Positions 44,114 through 55,196 of a stretch of 64,000 nucleotides of DNA are shown here, piece after piece. Location: contig CM051455.1 of assembly GCA_028274465.1 (NCBI GenBank), positions 112,528,261-112,592,260 of the forward strand, given 5' to 3'. The number at the start of each line of letters is the position of its first letter. Position 1 is the first letter of the stretch. The position numbers and the translations under genes were made by a program. The notes under the pieces were generated by a model. It saw only the letters and a program-made list of their open reading frames with translations. It was not told where the DNA came from and searched no databases. The DNA comes from Plantago ovata. Taxonomy: Eukaryota; Streptophyta; Magnoliopsida; Lamiales; Plantaginaceae.

Positions 44114-44320
44114 ATGGAATGACTTCCTGCCGCTTTTTTGCTTGCAAAGTATCTCGCGGAGAGATACTTGTGTAAAAGGAATGGAATGACTTCCTGCCGC
44201 TTTTTGCTTGCAAAGTATCTCGCGGAGAGATACTTGTGTAAAAGGAAGTGAATGACTTCCTGCCGCTTTTTTGCTTGCAAAGTATCTCGCGGAGAGATAC
44301 TTGTGTAAAAGGAATGAGGA
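44114..44320. repeat. Tandem repeat, three copies of 66-67 bp
   Basis: Three nearly identical units starting with GACTTCCTGCCGC at 44121, 44188 and 44254. Each unit holds an inverted pair AAGTATCT...AGATACTT around CGCGGAG. It lies between the Tat-C PPT and the antisense-ORF TATA box. Confidence 0.9.
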
Positions 44321-44668
44321 ATCTCGAGGAGAGTAGCTTCATGAGCAGCTTCTCGGTCCTCTGACACGTGGCAGTCGATTTTCCGTGGTTCTGAGATTTT
44401 TCGCGATGTTGATCCGGGAAGGACAGATCATGGTCGTCGATCTGTCCCTGTGTGTCTCGAGCAGGCGGTGGTGTCGCACCGCGGTTTTATTTGTCGTGGT
44501 TAGGTAATTCGCTCCGACCTTGGGAATCGTGCCCGCTCCGGAGCGGGAGCGTGGAGGGTATAATCGGTAATTCGCCAGGCGGCTGAAATCTGGACCGTTG
44601 ATCTTGGACACGTGTCGGTCCGGATGGCGCGAGGACATCGTCGTTTCGTATCCCCGGGATACCCTTGC

Positions 44669-44902
44669 TATAAATACGGTCAACACGCGGTCATTCCACA
44701 CTTTTCTCAATCCGAACAAAGACATAAGACAGCGAGAGAGCGAGGAGAGTTTTGAGAGGTCGACAAGCGTGAGTCGATCGAGCCAAATGAAGTGCGAGAG
44801 GGCCTTCTCCGGTGTGCCAAATCTCGTTTTCAGGCGACTTTTCGACGTTTTCTCCGGCCGTCTTTCCGGTTTCCAACCTTAATTCAGTCAATACAAGTAA
44901 GT
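44669..44902 (+). promoter_or_regulatory. Tat-C antisense-ORF promoter and leader
   Basis: TATAAATA at 44669-44676 in a GC-richer setting, followed about 30 nt later by a CACACTTTTCTCAATCC leader. A strong 5' splice-site consensus, CAA|GTAAGT (44897-44902), comes just before gap 2. It is compatible with an antisense ORF transcribed on +, as in Tat-B (leader donor at 63468). The ORF itself would be in the gap. Confidence 0.5.
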
Positions 44903-44906
44903 TTCC

Positions 44907-45006
44907 NNNNNNNNNNNNNNNNNNNNNNNNNNNNNNNNNNNNNNNNNNNNNNNNNNNNNNNNNNNNNNNNNNNNNNNNNNNNNNNNNNNNNNNNNNNNNN
45001 NNNNNN
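44907..45006. other. Assembly gap 2 (100 N)
   Basis: A run of exactly 100 N inside the split Copia-2 5' LTR. By comparison with the 3' LTR about 120 bp of LTR are hidden here, along with the rest of Tat-C and the second CACTA end, so the true gap is probably many kb (inference). Confidence 0.95.
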
Positions 45007-45969
45007 TGGCTCAATTAATAATTTGGAATTAATAATTTGGAACTATTAATTGAATTGGCTGATTAATTGTATTTTATGTAAATACAATTAAAGATTATAT
45101 TTTGGAAATATAATAGAGGTTTGATTTGAAAGGATATGTTAATTTAGAATTAATATATGCACATGGTCAAAATCTACTTGGAGTTTGAATTGTCTTAGAA
45201 TTATAAGTGGATCCCAAAATCGGGACACACCTGGCCCCCCTTGACGCGCGCGCAGCAGTAGTAGTAGGGGAAGTAGTTCGACTCCTTCCTCTATTAGAAG
45301 TCAAGGGATAAGTTAGATTTTCCTGATTGAGTTCTAATTTGATTGGGAGTGAATCTAGACTTGAATTGGTTTCCTAGTGCGATAAGAATTAGATTCTTAT
45401 TCCTTTATGAAGTCTAATTGATTATTTTTTAGGCTTCTATTGACTACTATATATAGTAGACTATTAGAGAGTTTTTAACATGGTGGAATACAGTTGATTG
45501 AAGATCACTCTGTATCATTCTTTCTACCAGTTTTCTTAGAGAAAATAAAAAGCTCTCCCCTACCTCTCCATAAGCCGCGCGCGCCACTCCCAACGGAGGA
45601 TTACCGCCCCATCTTCTTGGCCACATAAAGAATATCCTAACATTCTTTCTGATAAGTTGTTCATCCATGGATACCAAGGTTGAGGTTCAAAGAGCTGGAA
45701 ACTAACTTTTATTGTCTTGCAGATAATCAAATTATTGCAAATATCTTCGACTTCGACGAAGGAGAAGATTCACCGGGCTATTACGAAGACTTCATCGATT
45801 GGCATATCGATACAATACCTGTTCTCTCTTTTGGAGTATTGTAAGTCTTCTGATTAATGTGTTTATTATATATATACGTTATATGCATGATCAATTAACC
45901 TGCATGTTAAGAAAATTTAGAAATTCCGCTGCGTACCCTAGGGGTAACTCTGACCGTATTTTCTTACAG

Positions 45970-45981
45970 TGGTATCAGAGC
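45970..45981 (+). promoter_or_regulatory. Copia-2 primer binding site
   Basis: TGGTATCAGAGC, one base after the LTR end TTACA. This is the standard plant copia site complementary to initiator tRNA-Met. Confidence 0.93.
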
Positions 45982-46125
45982 CAAGTTAATTGATTACGTA
46001 TATACGTATATATATGTTATGTGATTTCGTAGTTTATGTGGATGCAATTGATTCTATGAATAATTCGATTTTCAAAAGTTTTATTTTTATATAAATTTAG
46101 AATTTATATTTTTCAAAAAAAAAAA

Positions 46126-46257
<132 letters not shown>

Positions 46258-46790
46258 CACCGTCTGCGGGACGCAGGCACCCTAGGAGACGGGATTTGAT
46301 CCCGTCCCCGTATATTATATATATATATAATTTCGGGTTGGACCCAAAATCGAATTTTGGAAATTTTGAGGATTGAATTTTATATTTGGAATATAAATAT
46401 GATTTAATTGTAATTATTGTTAACTAGAGGGGTTAAATTTAATTAGTATTAAGTCAAGGGGCTTATTTTTGATTTATCAATTTATTGTTTATTACAAATA
46501 AGTCTTTCTACTTTTGAATTTTAATTTAACACCTCCAAGGTTTCGAAAATTACAATTGAGTCCTTCGGATTTTCGAAAATTGCTACCTGGTCAATAGAAT
46601 TTTCGATTTTTCAATCTAGTCCAAATTTTCAATTTTTCATAGAGATTATAAGTATGGGATTATAATTTTCATAATGAAATTATGAAGTCATTTGGCATCC
46701 ACATAGGCTACTACTTGTTTGTTTGCTCAATATGCTATTGTTTGACAACGCATGTTTAAATACCATGTATTTTACTTTCCGTTCGACCGC

Positions 46791-46975
46791 TATGCATGCG
46801 AGGGTATTCGGCGCCCTCTTATTTGTCGTACCGCATATTTTTATGTACGGGTAGGCCGCGCCCATTATGTGCTTGACCGCGTATAGAACTAGAATGGATA
46901 GGCGGCATCCATTACGTGTACACCGCTCATGCATGATGGATAGGCGGCGCCCTTATTTGTTTGTAGATGACTGAT
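46791..46975. repeat. Imperfect tandem repeats in the Copia-2 leader
   Basis: Four diverged units of about 42-52 bp around the word GGRTAGGCGGCGCCC...TTATTTGT...ACCGC (near 46801, 46848, 46898 and 46937). GGCGCC is itself palindromic. They lie between the PBS and gag. Confidence 0.6.
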
Positions 46976-47515
46976 AACAACCCTCAAGCTACAAGCCCCA
47001 ACCAATATAAGTGCAAAAATATGTATACGTATGTATTTCTGAGATGCTTTCCATGGGGTGCTTTAATTCTGAACTTTCATTGCGTTTTCCTGTATTGGCG
47101 ACCTCGTCTTGTAGACTCGTAGTGATCCTCAAATTAGAGTAAGCCTATTGTTATAACTTACTGCATATTGTATCTAGCGACCTCGATAGGTACAATATGT
47201 AGAGCATCTGGTTAAATTAGATTTAACACCCAAGAGTTGCGTGACGCAATTGGATAGTCCTACCGGTCATATTATGTTATGCGACCAGACCCCGTTGGAG
47301 TATAGCATAGTATGGATTTGGATCTTGGCCACTACGGTAACTTGTTGGACATTACCCGTATGTTTGTTTTAGGGGCAATCATATGTGAAAATAGTGGAAG
47401 CTAAACAGCTAAAGGACCTTGTTGTTTAGTTATGTTGACTGTGTATTTAGAAATTGTATTTCAATAGTTGATTTATTATTTTCGTTCTATACTATTTCTC
47501 CTTAGAAAAACCAAA

Positions 47516-48478
47516 ATGGCGAGTATCTCGCTCCGTGCTATCTTAGAGAAGCAAATTTTGACCGGACCAAACTTCCTAGGTTGGATCAGGAATATTCGTT
47601 TGGTGCTGAGGTGCGAAAAGATTGAGTACGTCTTGGACGAGGCTATTCCCGTGTGTCCCGAGAATAAGACTGCCGATCAAGATGCTGCTTGGAATCAAGC
47701 CAACAAGGCAAAGGCTGATAAGCATCAAGAGGATGCTAGATCCGCGCAGTGTATTATGCTGGCGGCAATGAGCAATGAGCTGCAGAGACAACATGAAAGC
47801 ATGTTGCCGTATGAGATGCTGAAGCATCTTGAGTCGCTCTTTAAGACGACAGCCAGAAGTGTTGAATTTGATTTGATCAAAGAGATACACAGATGCAAGC
47901 TCAATGAAGAAGGGAACATGTCTGAACATGTTCTCAAGATGATTGGTCTCTTTGAGAGGCTTGCCGATGCCGGTGTCAAGCTGGAGAATAAGATCATGGT
48001 GATCATTGTCCTTCAATCATTGCCGAGTTCGTATTTGAAATTCATCATTAACTACACCATGAATGCGAAGGACGTTACGCTACCCGAGCTCCATAATCTG
48101 CTGAAGACATATGATCAAACTCTTCCTAAGAAGGATAAATCGATCATGTATGTTGGGCAACTGTCTAACCCAAACCCGAGAAACAAAGGTGCTAAGGGTA
48201 AGGGAAAGTCGGGAGCCAAGGCTAACACTTCGAGTGATAAGCCTAAGCGTCTGAACCAGAAAAGGAAGTTCAAGAGGAGCGGAACGGTACGCACAGATGA
48301 ATGTCTTTTCTGTAAACAGAAAAGGCATTGGAAGAAAGATTGCCCTAAGCTAAGGGCAGATCAAGCTAAGAAGCCGCCGGCTTCTAGCTCAGGTATGTTT
48401 GTTATTGAAATGAACATGACTACTTTTGACTCCAAATGGTTGGGTATTAGATACATCTTGTGGCTCACACATTTGTAA
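47516..48478 (+). pseudogene. Copia-2 gag
   Basis: Gag of copia type. From the ATG at 47516: LRAILEKQILTGPNFLGWIR, a DUF4219/UBN2-like core (LESLFKTTARSVEFDLIKEI, VLQSLPSSYLKFIINYTM), a basic Lys-rich stretch, then a CCHC zinc knuckle, CLFCKQKRHWKKDC (about 48302-48343). Order and length are usual for copia. Part of a fossil element. Confidence 0.85.
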
Positions 48479-49800
48479 TAATGTGCAGGGGCTAATTGAA
48501 CACAGGCTAGTCAAGCAAGGTGAAATCGACTTGCATGTTGGGAACGGCAATCCAGTTGAAGCCAAGCGCGTTGGACGCTGCAAGATAGATTTACCATCAG
48601 GACAATGTTTAGAACTTGATAACGTTTATTTTGTTCCATCCATTGTCAGAAATATTATTTCCATTCCAATGTTGGACAATTTGGGTTTTTCCTTTCGTTT
48701 TGCTAATAATACTTGTTATTTTTCGCTAAATGACCAGTATTATGGAAAAGCTCGCTTAGTGAATGGTTTATATATTTTGCAAAGTAGTTTACCTTTATTT
48801 CAAATACATAACAAACAACCGTCTTCAAGTAGGAAGAATAATCCATCTTATCTATGGCATTGTCGGCTAGGCCATATCAATGAAACACGGATTCAAAGAC
48901 TAAGGAAGTTGGACTACTTAGAACCATTTGATTTTGAATCATATGGTACATGCGAATCATGTGTTAAGGGTAAGATGACGAACAAACCCTTTGTTGGACA
49001 AGGTGTTCGTGCCACTCGCTGCTTAGAGCTCATACATAAAGATGTATGTGGACCTTTTAAAGTCCAAGCACGTGGAGGTTATCCTTACTTCGTTACCTTT
49101 ACTGACGATTTCTCAAGGTATGGATATATTTATCTTATGAGGAATAAATCTGAGACCTTTGGGAAATTCAAGGAGTTTAGGAATGAGGTCGAGAATGAAT
49201 TGAACCTAAGGATAGTCACTCTTCGATCAGATCGAGGAGGTGAATACCTTAGTGAAGAATTTATCGACTACTTGAAGGAGAATGGAATTCAATCGCAATG
49301 GACTCCTCCTGGAACACCACATTTAAATGTTGTGTCTGAGAGAAGGGAATCGAACCCTAATAGACATGGTGAGATCAATGATTGGATTCTCGACTCTTCC
49401 AAAATATCTATGGGGATATGCGCTACAAACTACAATCTACATTCTGAACCGTGTACCATCTAAATCAGTGGAGAAAACTCCTTATGCGTTATGGAAAGGA
49501 AAGAAGCCCTCACTGGGCTATCTTAGACCTTGGGGCTGTCCTGCGATAGTCAAATTATTGCTCACTGATAAGTTAGATGCCAAGGGTGTGAAAGTATATT
49601 TCATAGGCTATCCTCGTCAGATGAGAGGCTATGAATTCTATCATGCTGAAGATCACAAGGTGATAGTATCTAGAAACGTCAAGTTTTTAGAAGCAAAATA
49701 CCTCGAAGAAGAGAGGTTAGATGATATGATAGAACTTGAAGAAATTCAAGACTTTGACACGCGCGAACATGAGTTTTCTAAATCTTCTGATTTGGACTCA
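48426..49800 (+). pseudogene. Copia-2 protease and integrase region
   Basis: Protease active-site region GWVLDTSCGSHICNN. Pre-integrase zinc-binding LWHCRLGHINETRIQRL and CESCVKGKMTNKPFVG (HHCC). Integrase core: DVCGPFKVQARGGYPYFVTF, TDDFSRYGYIYLM and LRSDRGGEYLSEEF. The downstream part [20 protein letters not shown] is followed by [11 protein letters not shown]. Domain order identifies Ty1/copia. Broken. Confidence 0.85.
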
Positions 49801-51752
49801 AGTACAGTGGGAGCTTTCGAAGCAGTCAAGGGTAATGATATGACACTTGCTAGGCTTGTCATAGTCAGTGGAAGTCCTGTGATTAGATCAACAGTTGAAA
49901 CCACACCAATAGAACCCGTTGTCAATCAACTTGTGCAACAAGTTGCACAAGAGCAGCCTCCCGCTAGGGAACGGGGTCGCAGCGCGCGACCGGCTGCATC
50001 AGTGCCCACTGATAATGTTCGTGTTACACGAAGCCAGAAAAGAAAAGCATCAGAAATACCGACAGAAGCACCAGTCGAGCTCGTAGGTCGAAGAGGATCC
50101 CAAAAGGACCTCAGAAGCAAAGCCTTATGATAGAAGACATCAGTGAACTTGATGTTGGCTTATCAGATCGGGAAGACCCCGAGACCTACAAAGAGGTAAT
50201 AAATGATATTGACTCAGACAAATGGCAAGAGGCCATGGAATTGGAAATGGACTCCATGTACCTGAACCAAGTTTGGAGCTTGGTAGACTTTCCCCAAGGG
50301 GTTAGACCTATTGGGTGCAAATGGGTCTTTAAACGAAAGACAGATGTCGATGGCAAGGTACAAACGCACAAGGCTAGACTTGTGGCGAAAGGCTACACGC
50401 AAAGGTATGACATCGATTACGATGAAACCTTTTCACCGGTAGCAAAGTTGAAGTCTATTCGAATTCTACTTGCGATAGCTGCCTACTATGATTACGAGAT
50501 CTGGCAGATGGATGTAAAGACTACCTTCCTCAATGGCAACCTTGAGGAAGAGGTCTATATGGTACAGCCGGAAGGTTTTATTAGTAAAACCAGGCGAACT
50601 GCTGTATGCAAATTACAGAGATCCATCTATGGGCTAAAGCAAACGTCTAGGAGCTGGAATATCCGCTTTCATGAAGCTGTCAAATCGTTTGACTTCGTCA
50701 GAAGCGTAGAAGATCCCTGTGTCTACACTAGGCACAGCGACAAGGGAGTCGTTTTCATGATCATTTATGTTGATGACATTTTGATCATGGGAAACAATGT
50801 CTCTATGCTAGAAGAGACTAAAGTTTGGTTATCAAGTACCTTCTCAATGAAGGACTTGGGTGAAGCAAACTACATCCTAGGGATAAAGATCTATAGAGAT
50901 AGATCCAAGAGGATGTTAGGATTGACACAGTCCACCTACATCGACAAAATACTGAAGCGTTATAAGATGGACGACTCAAAGAGAGGCTTTCTCCCAGCTA
51001 GGCATGGGATCGTGCTGTCAGTTAAGGATAGTCCTAAAACTGATGAAGAAAGAAAGGCAATGAGTCGTGTGCCCTATGCTTCGGCAGTAGGGTCTATTAT
51101 GTATGCAATGAATTGCACAAGGAAAGATGTGGCATATGCGCTTAGTGTCACTTGTCGACACCAACAGAATCCAGGAGTACCTCACTGGACTGCTGTAAAG
51201 AACATTCTTAAGTACCTTCGACGGACTAAGGAAATATTCTTGGTGTTTGGTGGAGAACCAGAATTAAAGATGTCTGGTTATGTCGACGCTGGATTTGAAT
51301 CAGATCCTGATGACTTTAAGTCACATACAGGATACGTATTCAAATTAAATGGAGGAGCTATCTGTTGGAAGAATTCTAAGCAAGCCACGATTGCTGACTC
51401 AGCCACAGAAGCCGATTACATTGTTGCATCAGAAGCATCGAAAGAAGTTGTCTGGATTTCAGAGTTCTTGAAGGAATTGAGGGTTGTTCCTCCTCCTACT
51501 CCAATAACGATTTATTGTGACAACACGGGCGCCGTCGCTCAAGCCAAGGAGCCTAGATCTACAAACAAGAACAAACATGTACTTAGAAAGTATCAAGTTA
51601 TACGTGAGATTATTGATAGAGTAGAAGTTAGTATAGAACGTGTCTCAACCACGGACAACGTGGCAGATCCTTTCACCAAGGTCTTATCAGTGGATGTCCA
51701 CTTAAGACATTATGTTAATCTAGGCATTAAGCATAAAGGTGACTGGCTCTAG
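49801..51752 (+). pseudogene. Copia-2 reverse transcriptase and RNase H region
   Basis: GCKWVFKRKTDVDGKVQTHK, DYDETFSPVAKLKSIRILLA, QMDVKTTFLNGNLEEEVYMV, the catalytic box MIIYVDDILIMGNN (near 50775), LGEANYILGIKIYRDRSK. RNase H: GYVDAGFESDPDDFKSHTGY, TIADSATEADYIVASEASKE and YCDNTGAVAQAKEP. The region upstream of RT is Pro/Arg-rich and less conserved. Matches Copia-1 at 11552-13511. Part of a fossil element. Confidence 0.88.
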
Positions 51753-51755
51753 TCC

Positions 51756-51766
51756 AAGTGGGAGAT
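51756..51766 (+). promoter_or_regulatory. Copia-2 polypurine tract
   Basis: AAGTGGGAGAT directly before the 3' LTR start TGATAGTG. Confidence 0.85.
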
Positions 51767-53892
51767 TGATAGTGTATATGTCCTAGAGACAGTCTTTATT
51801 AAGGTCAGACAGCCCTTATTAAGGGCATATATGTACTATTACACAGGTCAATGTAATATAATATATGTTTGTTTGTTTGACTATTGAGTATCGCTTTCAT
51901 ATTTATATTACACCCGGCATACATCATGTCATATCTCTATTCCTGTCTGTATTGATATCAAACATGTCCCCTCGAATAGATGACCGATCACACAGATAGT
52001 GGGAGCTATGTGAGTTATCATCTATCCCAAACTCTCCCTAGTCGAGGTTCATCTCGGATGTAGGGGTCTGAATGAACCAACTGAGACTAGTATGCGTGGA
52101 GGTTATACTTGTTAGAGCAAGTGTGAGCCGACCCCACGACCACGGAACGGATTGTTGAACAATCAAGAAACGTTCCCATAACTCCGCATAGTTGTTCGAA
52201 GGGTGATTACCGAACAATGGAAGTACCCACCGGAAACTCCCATCGATGTATACTCTACACCGAAGTGTCTATGGGAACTAGAAAGTTGTCGAAGTGATGC
52301 CAGTCGTCCTTTGGACTTACAGGACTTTATCATCACATTTGTTGCCCCATATCCTTGGTGGACCCGTCGATGTCAGCTCTGAATAAGCAGTTGACCCAAG
52401 ACACGATCCAGGATTATGGCTACATACAAATGGGGATGATAAGTGATTCTGTGAAGCATTCATCTCTCATGTGTAGCACAGGAGAGCACTGCTCATAGTC
52501 GTTCATAGTTGTGATTGGTTAAACCGCTGGCCAGCGTATCAATATTATTATGATAGTCATAATAGATATTGGATTCACCAACCAACTCACTGAAGACGCC
52601 CGTGGATGTATTATTGGGATAGACACTTCATCGATCCTAGATGCATTCGAGTCAGTCAGATGAAAGGACGTTACCATCGCCGCGTTGAGCGCAACAGACT
52701 TCACAACGAAAGGGTTTGCTTTGAGAAACCTTTCAACGTCCTCATGTATTAATATTGCAAATTGAACCGTCTAGGAATTCCATGTTGCCTAGTGTAGCAC
52801 TTGCTTAATACAATGAGGCCCTATGGGTCACACTATGTGGTGATTCAGCTTATCCGAATATCCTTGAAGATGGAATCGCAATTAATTTAGAATTAATTGT
52901 GATTGATGAATTATGATTGATTTGGAATTAATTATAATCATTTGTGGCTCAATTAATAATTTGGAATTATTAATTGAATTGGCTGATTAATTGTATTTTA
53001 TGTAAATACAATTAAAGATTATAGTTTGGAAATATAATAGAGGTTTGATTTGAAAGGATATGTTAATTTAGAATTAATATATGCACATTGGCAAAATATA
53101 CTTGGAGTTTGAATTGCCTTAGAATTATAAGTGGATCCCGAAATCGGGACACACCTGGCCCCCCCTTGACGCGCGCGCAGAAGTAGTAGTAGGGGAAGGA
53201 GTTCGACTCCTTCCTCTATTAGAAGTCAAGGGATAAGTTAGATTTTCCTGATTGAGTTCTAATTTGATTGGGAATGAATCTAGACTTGAATTGGTTTCCT
53301 AGTGCGATAAGAATTAGATTCTTATTTATGAAGTCTAATTGATTATTCTTTAGGCTTCTATTGACTACTATATATAGTAGACTATTAGAGAGTTTTTAAC
53401 ATGGTGGAATACAGTTGATTGAAGATCACTCTGTATCATTCTTTCTACCAGTTTTCATAAAGAAAATAAAAAGCTCTCCCCTACCTCCCCATAAGCCGCG
53501 CGCGCCACTCCCACCGGAGGAAAATTGCCGCCCCATCTTTTTGGCCACATAAAGAATATCCTAGCATTCTTACCGATAAGTTGTTCATCCGTGGATACCA
53601 AGGTTGAGGTTCAAAGAGCTGGAAACTAACTTTTATTGTCTTGCAGATAATCAAAGTATTGCAGATATCTTCGACTTCGACGAAGGAGAAGATTCACCGG
53701 GCTATTACGAAGACTTCATCGATTGGCATATCGATACAATACCTGTTCTCGCTTTTGGAGTATTGTAAGTGTTCTGATTAATGTGTTTATTATATATATA
53801 CGTTATATGCATGATCAATTAACCTGCATGTTAAGAAAATTTTGAAATTCCGCTGCGTACCCTAGGGGCAACTCTGACCGTATTTTCTTACA
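51767..53892 (+). repeat. Copia-2 3' LTR (2126 bp)
   Basis: Complete LTR, TGATAGTG...TTCTTACA. TATA box TATATATA at 53369-53376. AT-rich palindromic block at about 52868-53090. Leader part with an exon-like 118-nt segment at 53647-53764, bordered by TTGCAG and GTAAGT. The right flank CTTTC is the target duplication. Confidence 0.93.
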
Positions 53893-54618
53893 CTTTCTTC
53901 GGTCGTGGGCCCTGAGAAGCTCCTCGTACTTTTCCTTCTTCTTCTCGAGCGCCTTCCGATCGTAGTCAGAATCATCGTCATCTGATATCTCTATAGCAGG
54001 TTCGGGTATCGAATAGAGGGAACAGGTACGGGGATTGGTTTCTCGCATCGTCCCCTTACCCTTATAACTCGAAACTCTCTCTCGGGGTGTTACGACCGAG
54101 CTCCCTGCACAGGTCTCCCCTGTGCTTCGAGGGTCGGACTCGTGTCTTTTCCTGGTGGGTTTTGACGTTCCTTCCGACCGCCTGCTTCGAGTGGAAGCGC
54201 TTTCTTCGGGTTTCCTCTTTTGAGGTGGTTCATTGTGATGACTTCGAATGGAAGCACTTTCCGCAACATTCTTCTTTCGAGGTGACTGACTGTGGTGGCT
54301 TTGGGCAGGAAGGCTCGCCGCGGGTTTCTTTGGGGGTAGACGTTTGTCGACCACGTTTTCGCACACACTTCGCACGATCTTGGTCAATTGTCCTTCAGTC
54401 ATTAGGATATGGTGCTCGGCTTTGTCTGGTTCTCGCGCTGAAGTAGCTCTTGAGTGGGAGGGAGATGTGGACGGGGTAGGTTCGGGGGAAACTTCATCTT
54501 CCTCTCGGTCTGGGGTAGTCTTGTTGGTGCTGTCCTCGAGGTCTTTGGGGTCAGTTGGGAGGTCCTCTTGGTCTTTCGTGGTAGTTCCCGGCAGCTTCAT
54601 TGTTTTCCGTTTTGCCAT
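53893..54618 (-). pseudogene. Tat-A gag region, N-terminal side
   Basis: Read on minus from ATG at 54618 (MAKRKTMKLPGTTTKDQEDL), about 30 nt from the PBS. An open frame upstream of this ATG runs into the PBS and is not used. The part is hydrophilic, with Ser/Arg/Pro-rich repeats (SIRSHHNEPPQKRKPEES, ASTRSRRSEGTSKPTRKRHE), an acidic SIPEPAIEISDDDDSDYD and a Lys/Glu coiled coil at the Copia-2 border. It continues at 41295. Fossil. Confidence 0.75.
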
Positions 54619-54640
54619 GGCTTTTGTCACCGTTTCAACA

Positions 54641-54651
54641 GGCGGCGCCAA
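54641..54651 (-). promoter_or_regulatory. Tat-A primer binding site
   Basis: On minus TTGGCGCCGCC, 2 nt from the LTR end. It has the same GGCGCCG core as the Athila site at 24791-24809. Confidence 0.7.
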
Positions 54652-54653
54652 GA

Positions 54654-55196
54654 TGATGAGGGTAAAATCGGTTCAAGGACTATCCCATCATCTCTCTTTC
54701 CACTGAAGCTGATGGAAGGAGTAAATTTGAGTATGGACGAGACAAATACCTGCAAAACAAGGGGGAATTGAAGAGGGGATCTAAAACCGGCCTACCGAAG
54801 TTAGACCGGTTTGCATCCCATTGTAGTGAGAGGATAATAAGGTGCGAAGGAATAATAATTGAGGAACTAAGTGTCCCGTGCAATAAATGAGGATATATTT
54901 ATAGGATACGGAGTAGGCCCCAAGCTTCTCCTAGGTACTTCTGGGGTTGGTCAGGATGATACTATTGTATCTTTCGAGGCTTCCAAATGCTTTTCGACCC
55001 TCCGTAGATGACGTAAGGGAGAATCTACACTTCGTGACGGCCGTGGAAATGAGGGCCTACCCTTCGAGGGTATTCAGATGTTCGAGTCCACTCCGAGGTG
55101 TTCGACTGACATAAGGCGCCGCTTATTCCTAGTTAAAATGTTCGAGTCCATGCATGGGTGTTCGACTGGCCTAAGGTACCACTTATTCCCACATCA
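54654..55196 (-). repeat. Tat-A 5' LTR (543 bp)
   Basis: On minus TGATGTGGGAATAAG...CCCTCATCA. TATA box TATAAATATA (54894-54903). About 85 nt downstream a stem-loop, AAACCGG...CCGGTTT (54784-54812), with TAGACCGG/CCGGCCTA arms. The right flank is GGAAG. It shares start, end and stem-loop design with the Tat-B LTR (62534-63084). Confidence 0.85.

Larger units (their letters stand above)
43120..44906 (-). mobile_element. Tat-C: Tat-type element 3' LTR and antisense-ORF promoter side
   Basis: On minus a Tat LTR starts at 43863 (TGTTAGGGTTGAAATATG) and runs down to about 43120 (left border uncertain). Just outside it, to the right, is the PPT (minus ACTAGGGGGACATA). 43864-44906 is the region between the LTR and the antisense ORF. 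It carries a 3x66-bp tandem repeat and a TATA box on + (44669-44676). It is inserted within the CACTA/Copia-2 layer and cut by gap 2. Broken. Confidence 0.7.
41296..45968 (+). repeat. Copia-2 5' LTR, split by nested insertions and gap 2
   Basis: LTR sequence is seen at 41296-42157 and 45007-45968, matching the left and right parts of the 3' LTR. Between them lie a CACTA element end (42158 onward), Tat-C sequence and gap 2. TATA box TATATATA at 45449-45456. Confidence 0.88.

Noticed and set aside
44114-44320. CRISPR-like array
   Set aside because: Plant DNA, units abut without unique spacers. It is an ordinary tandem repeat.
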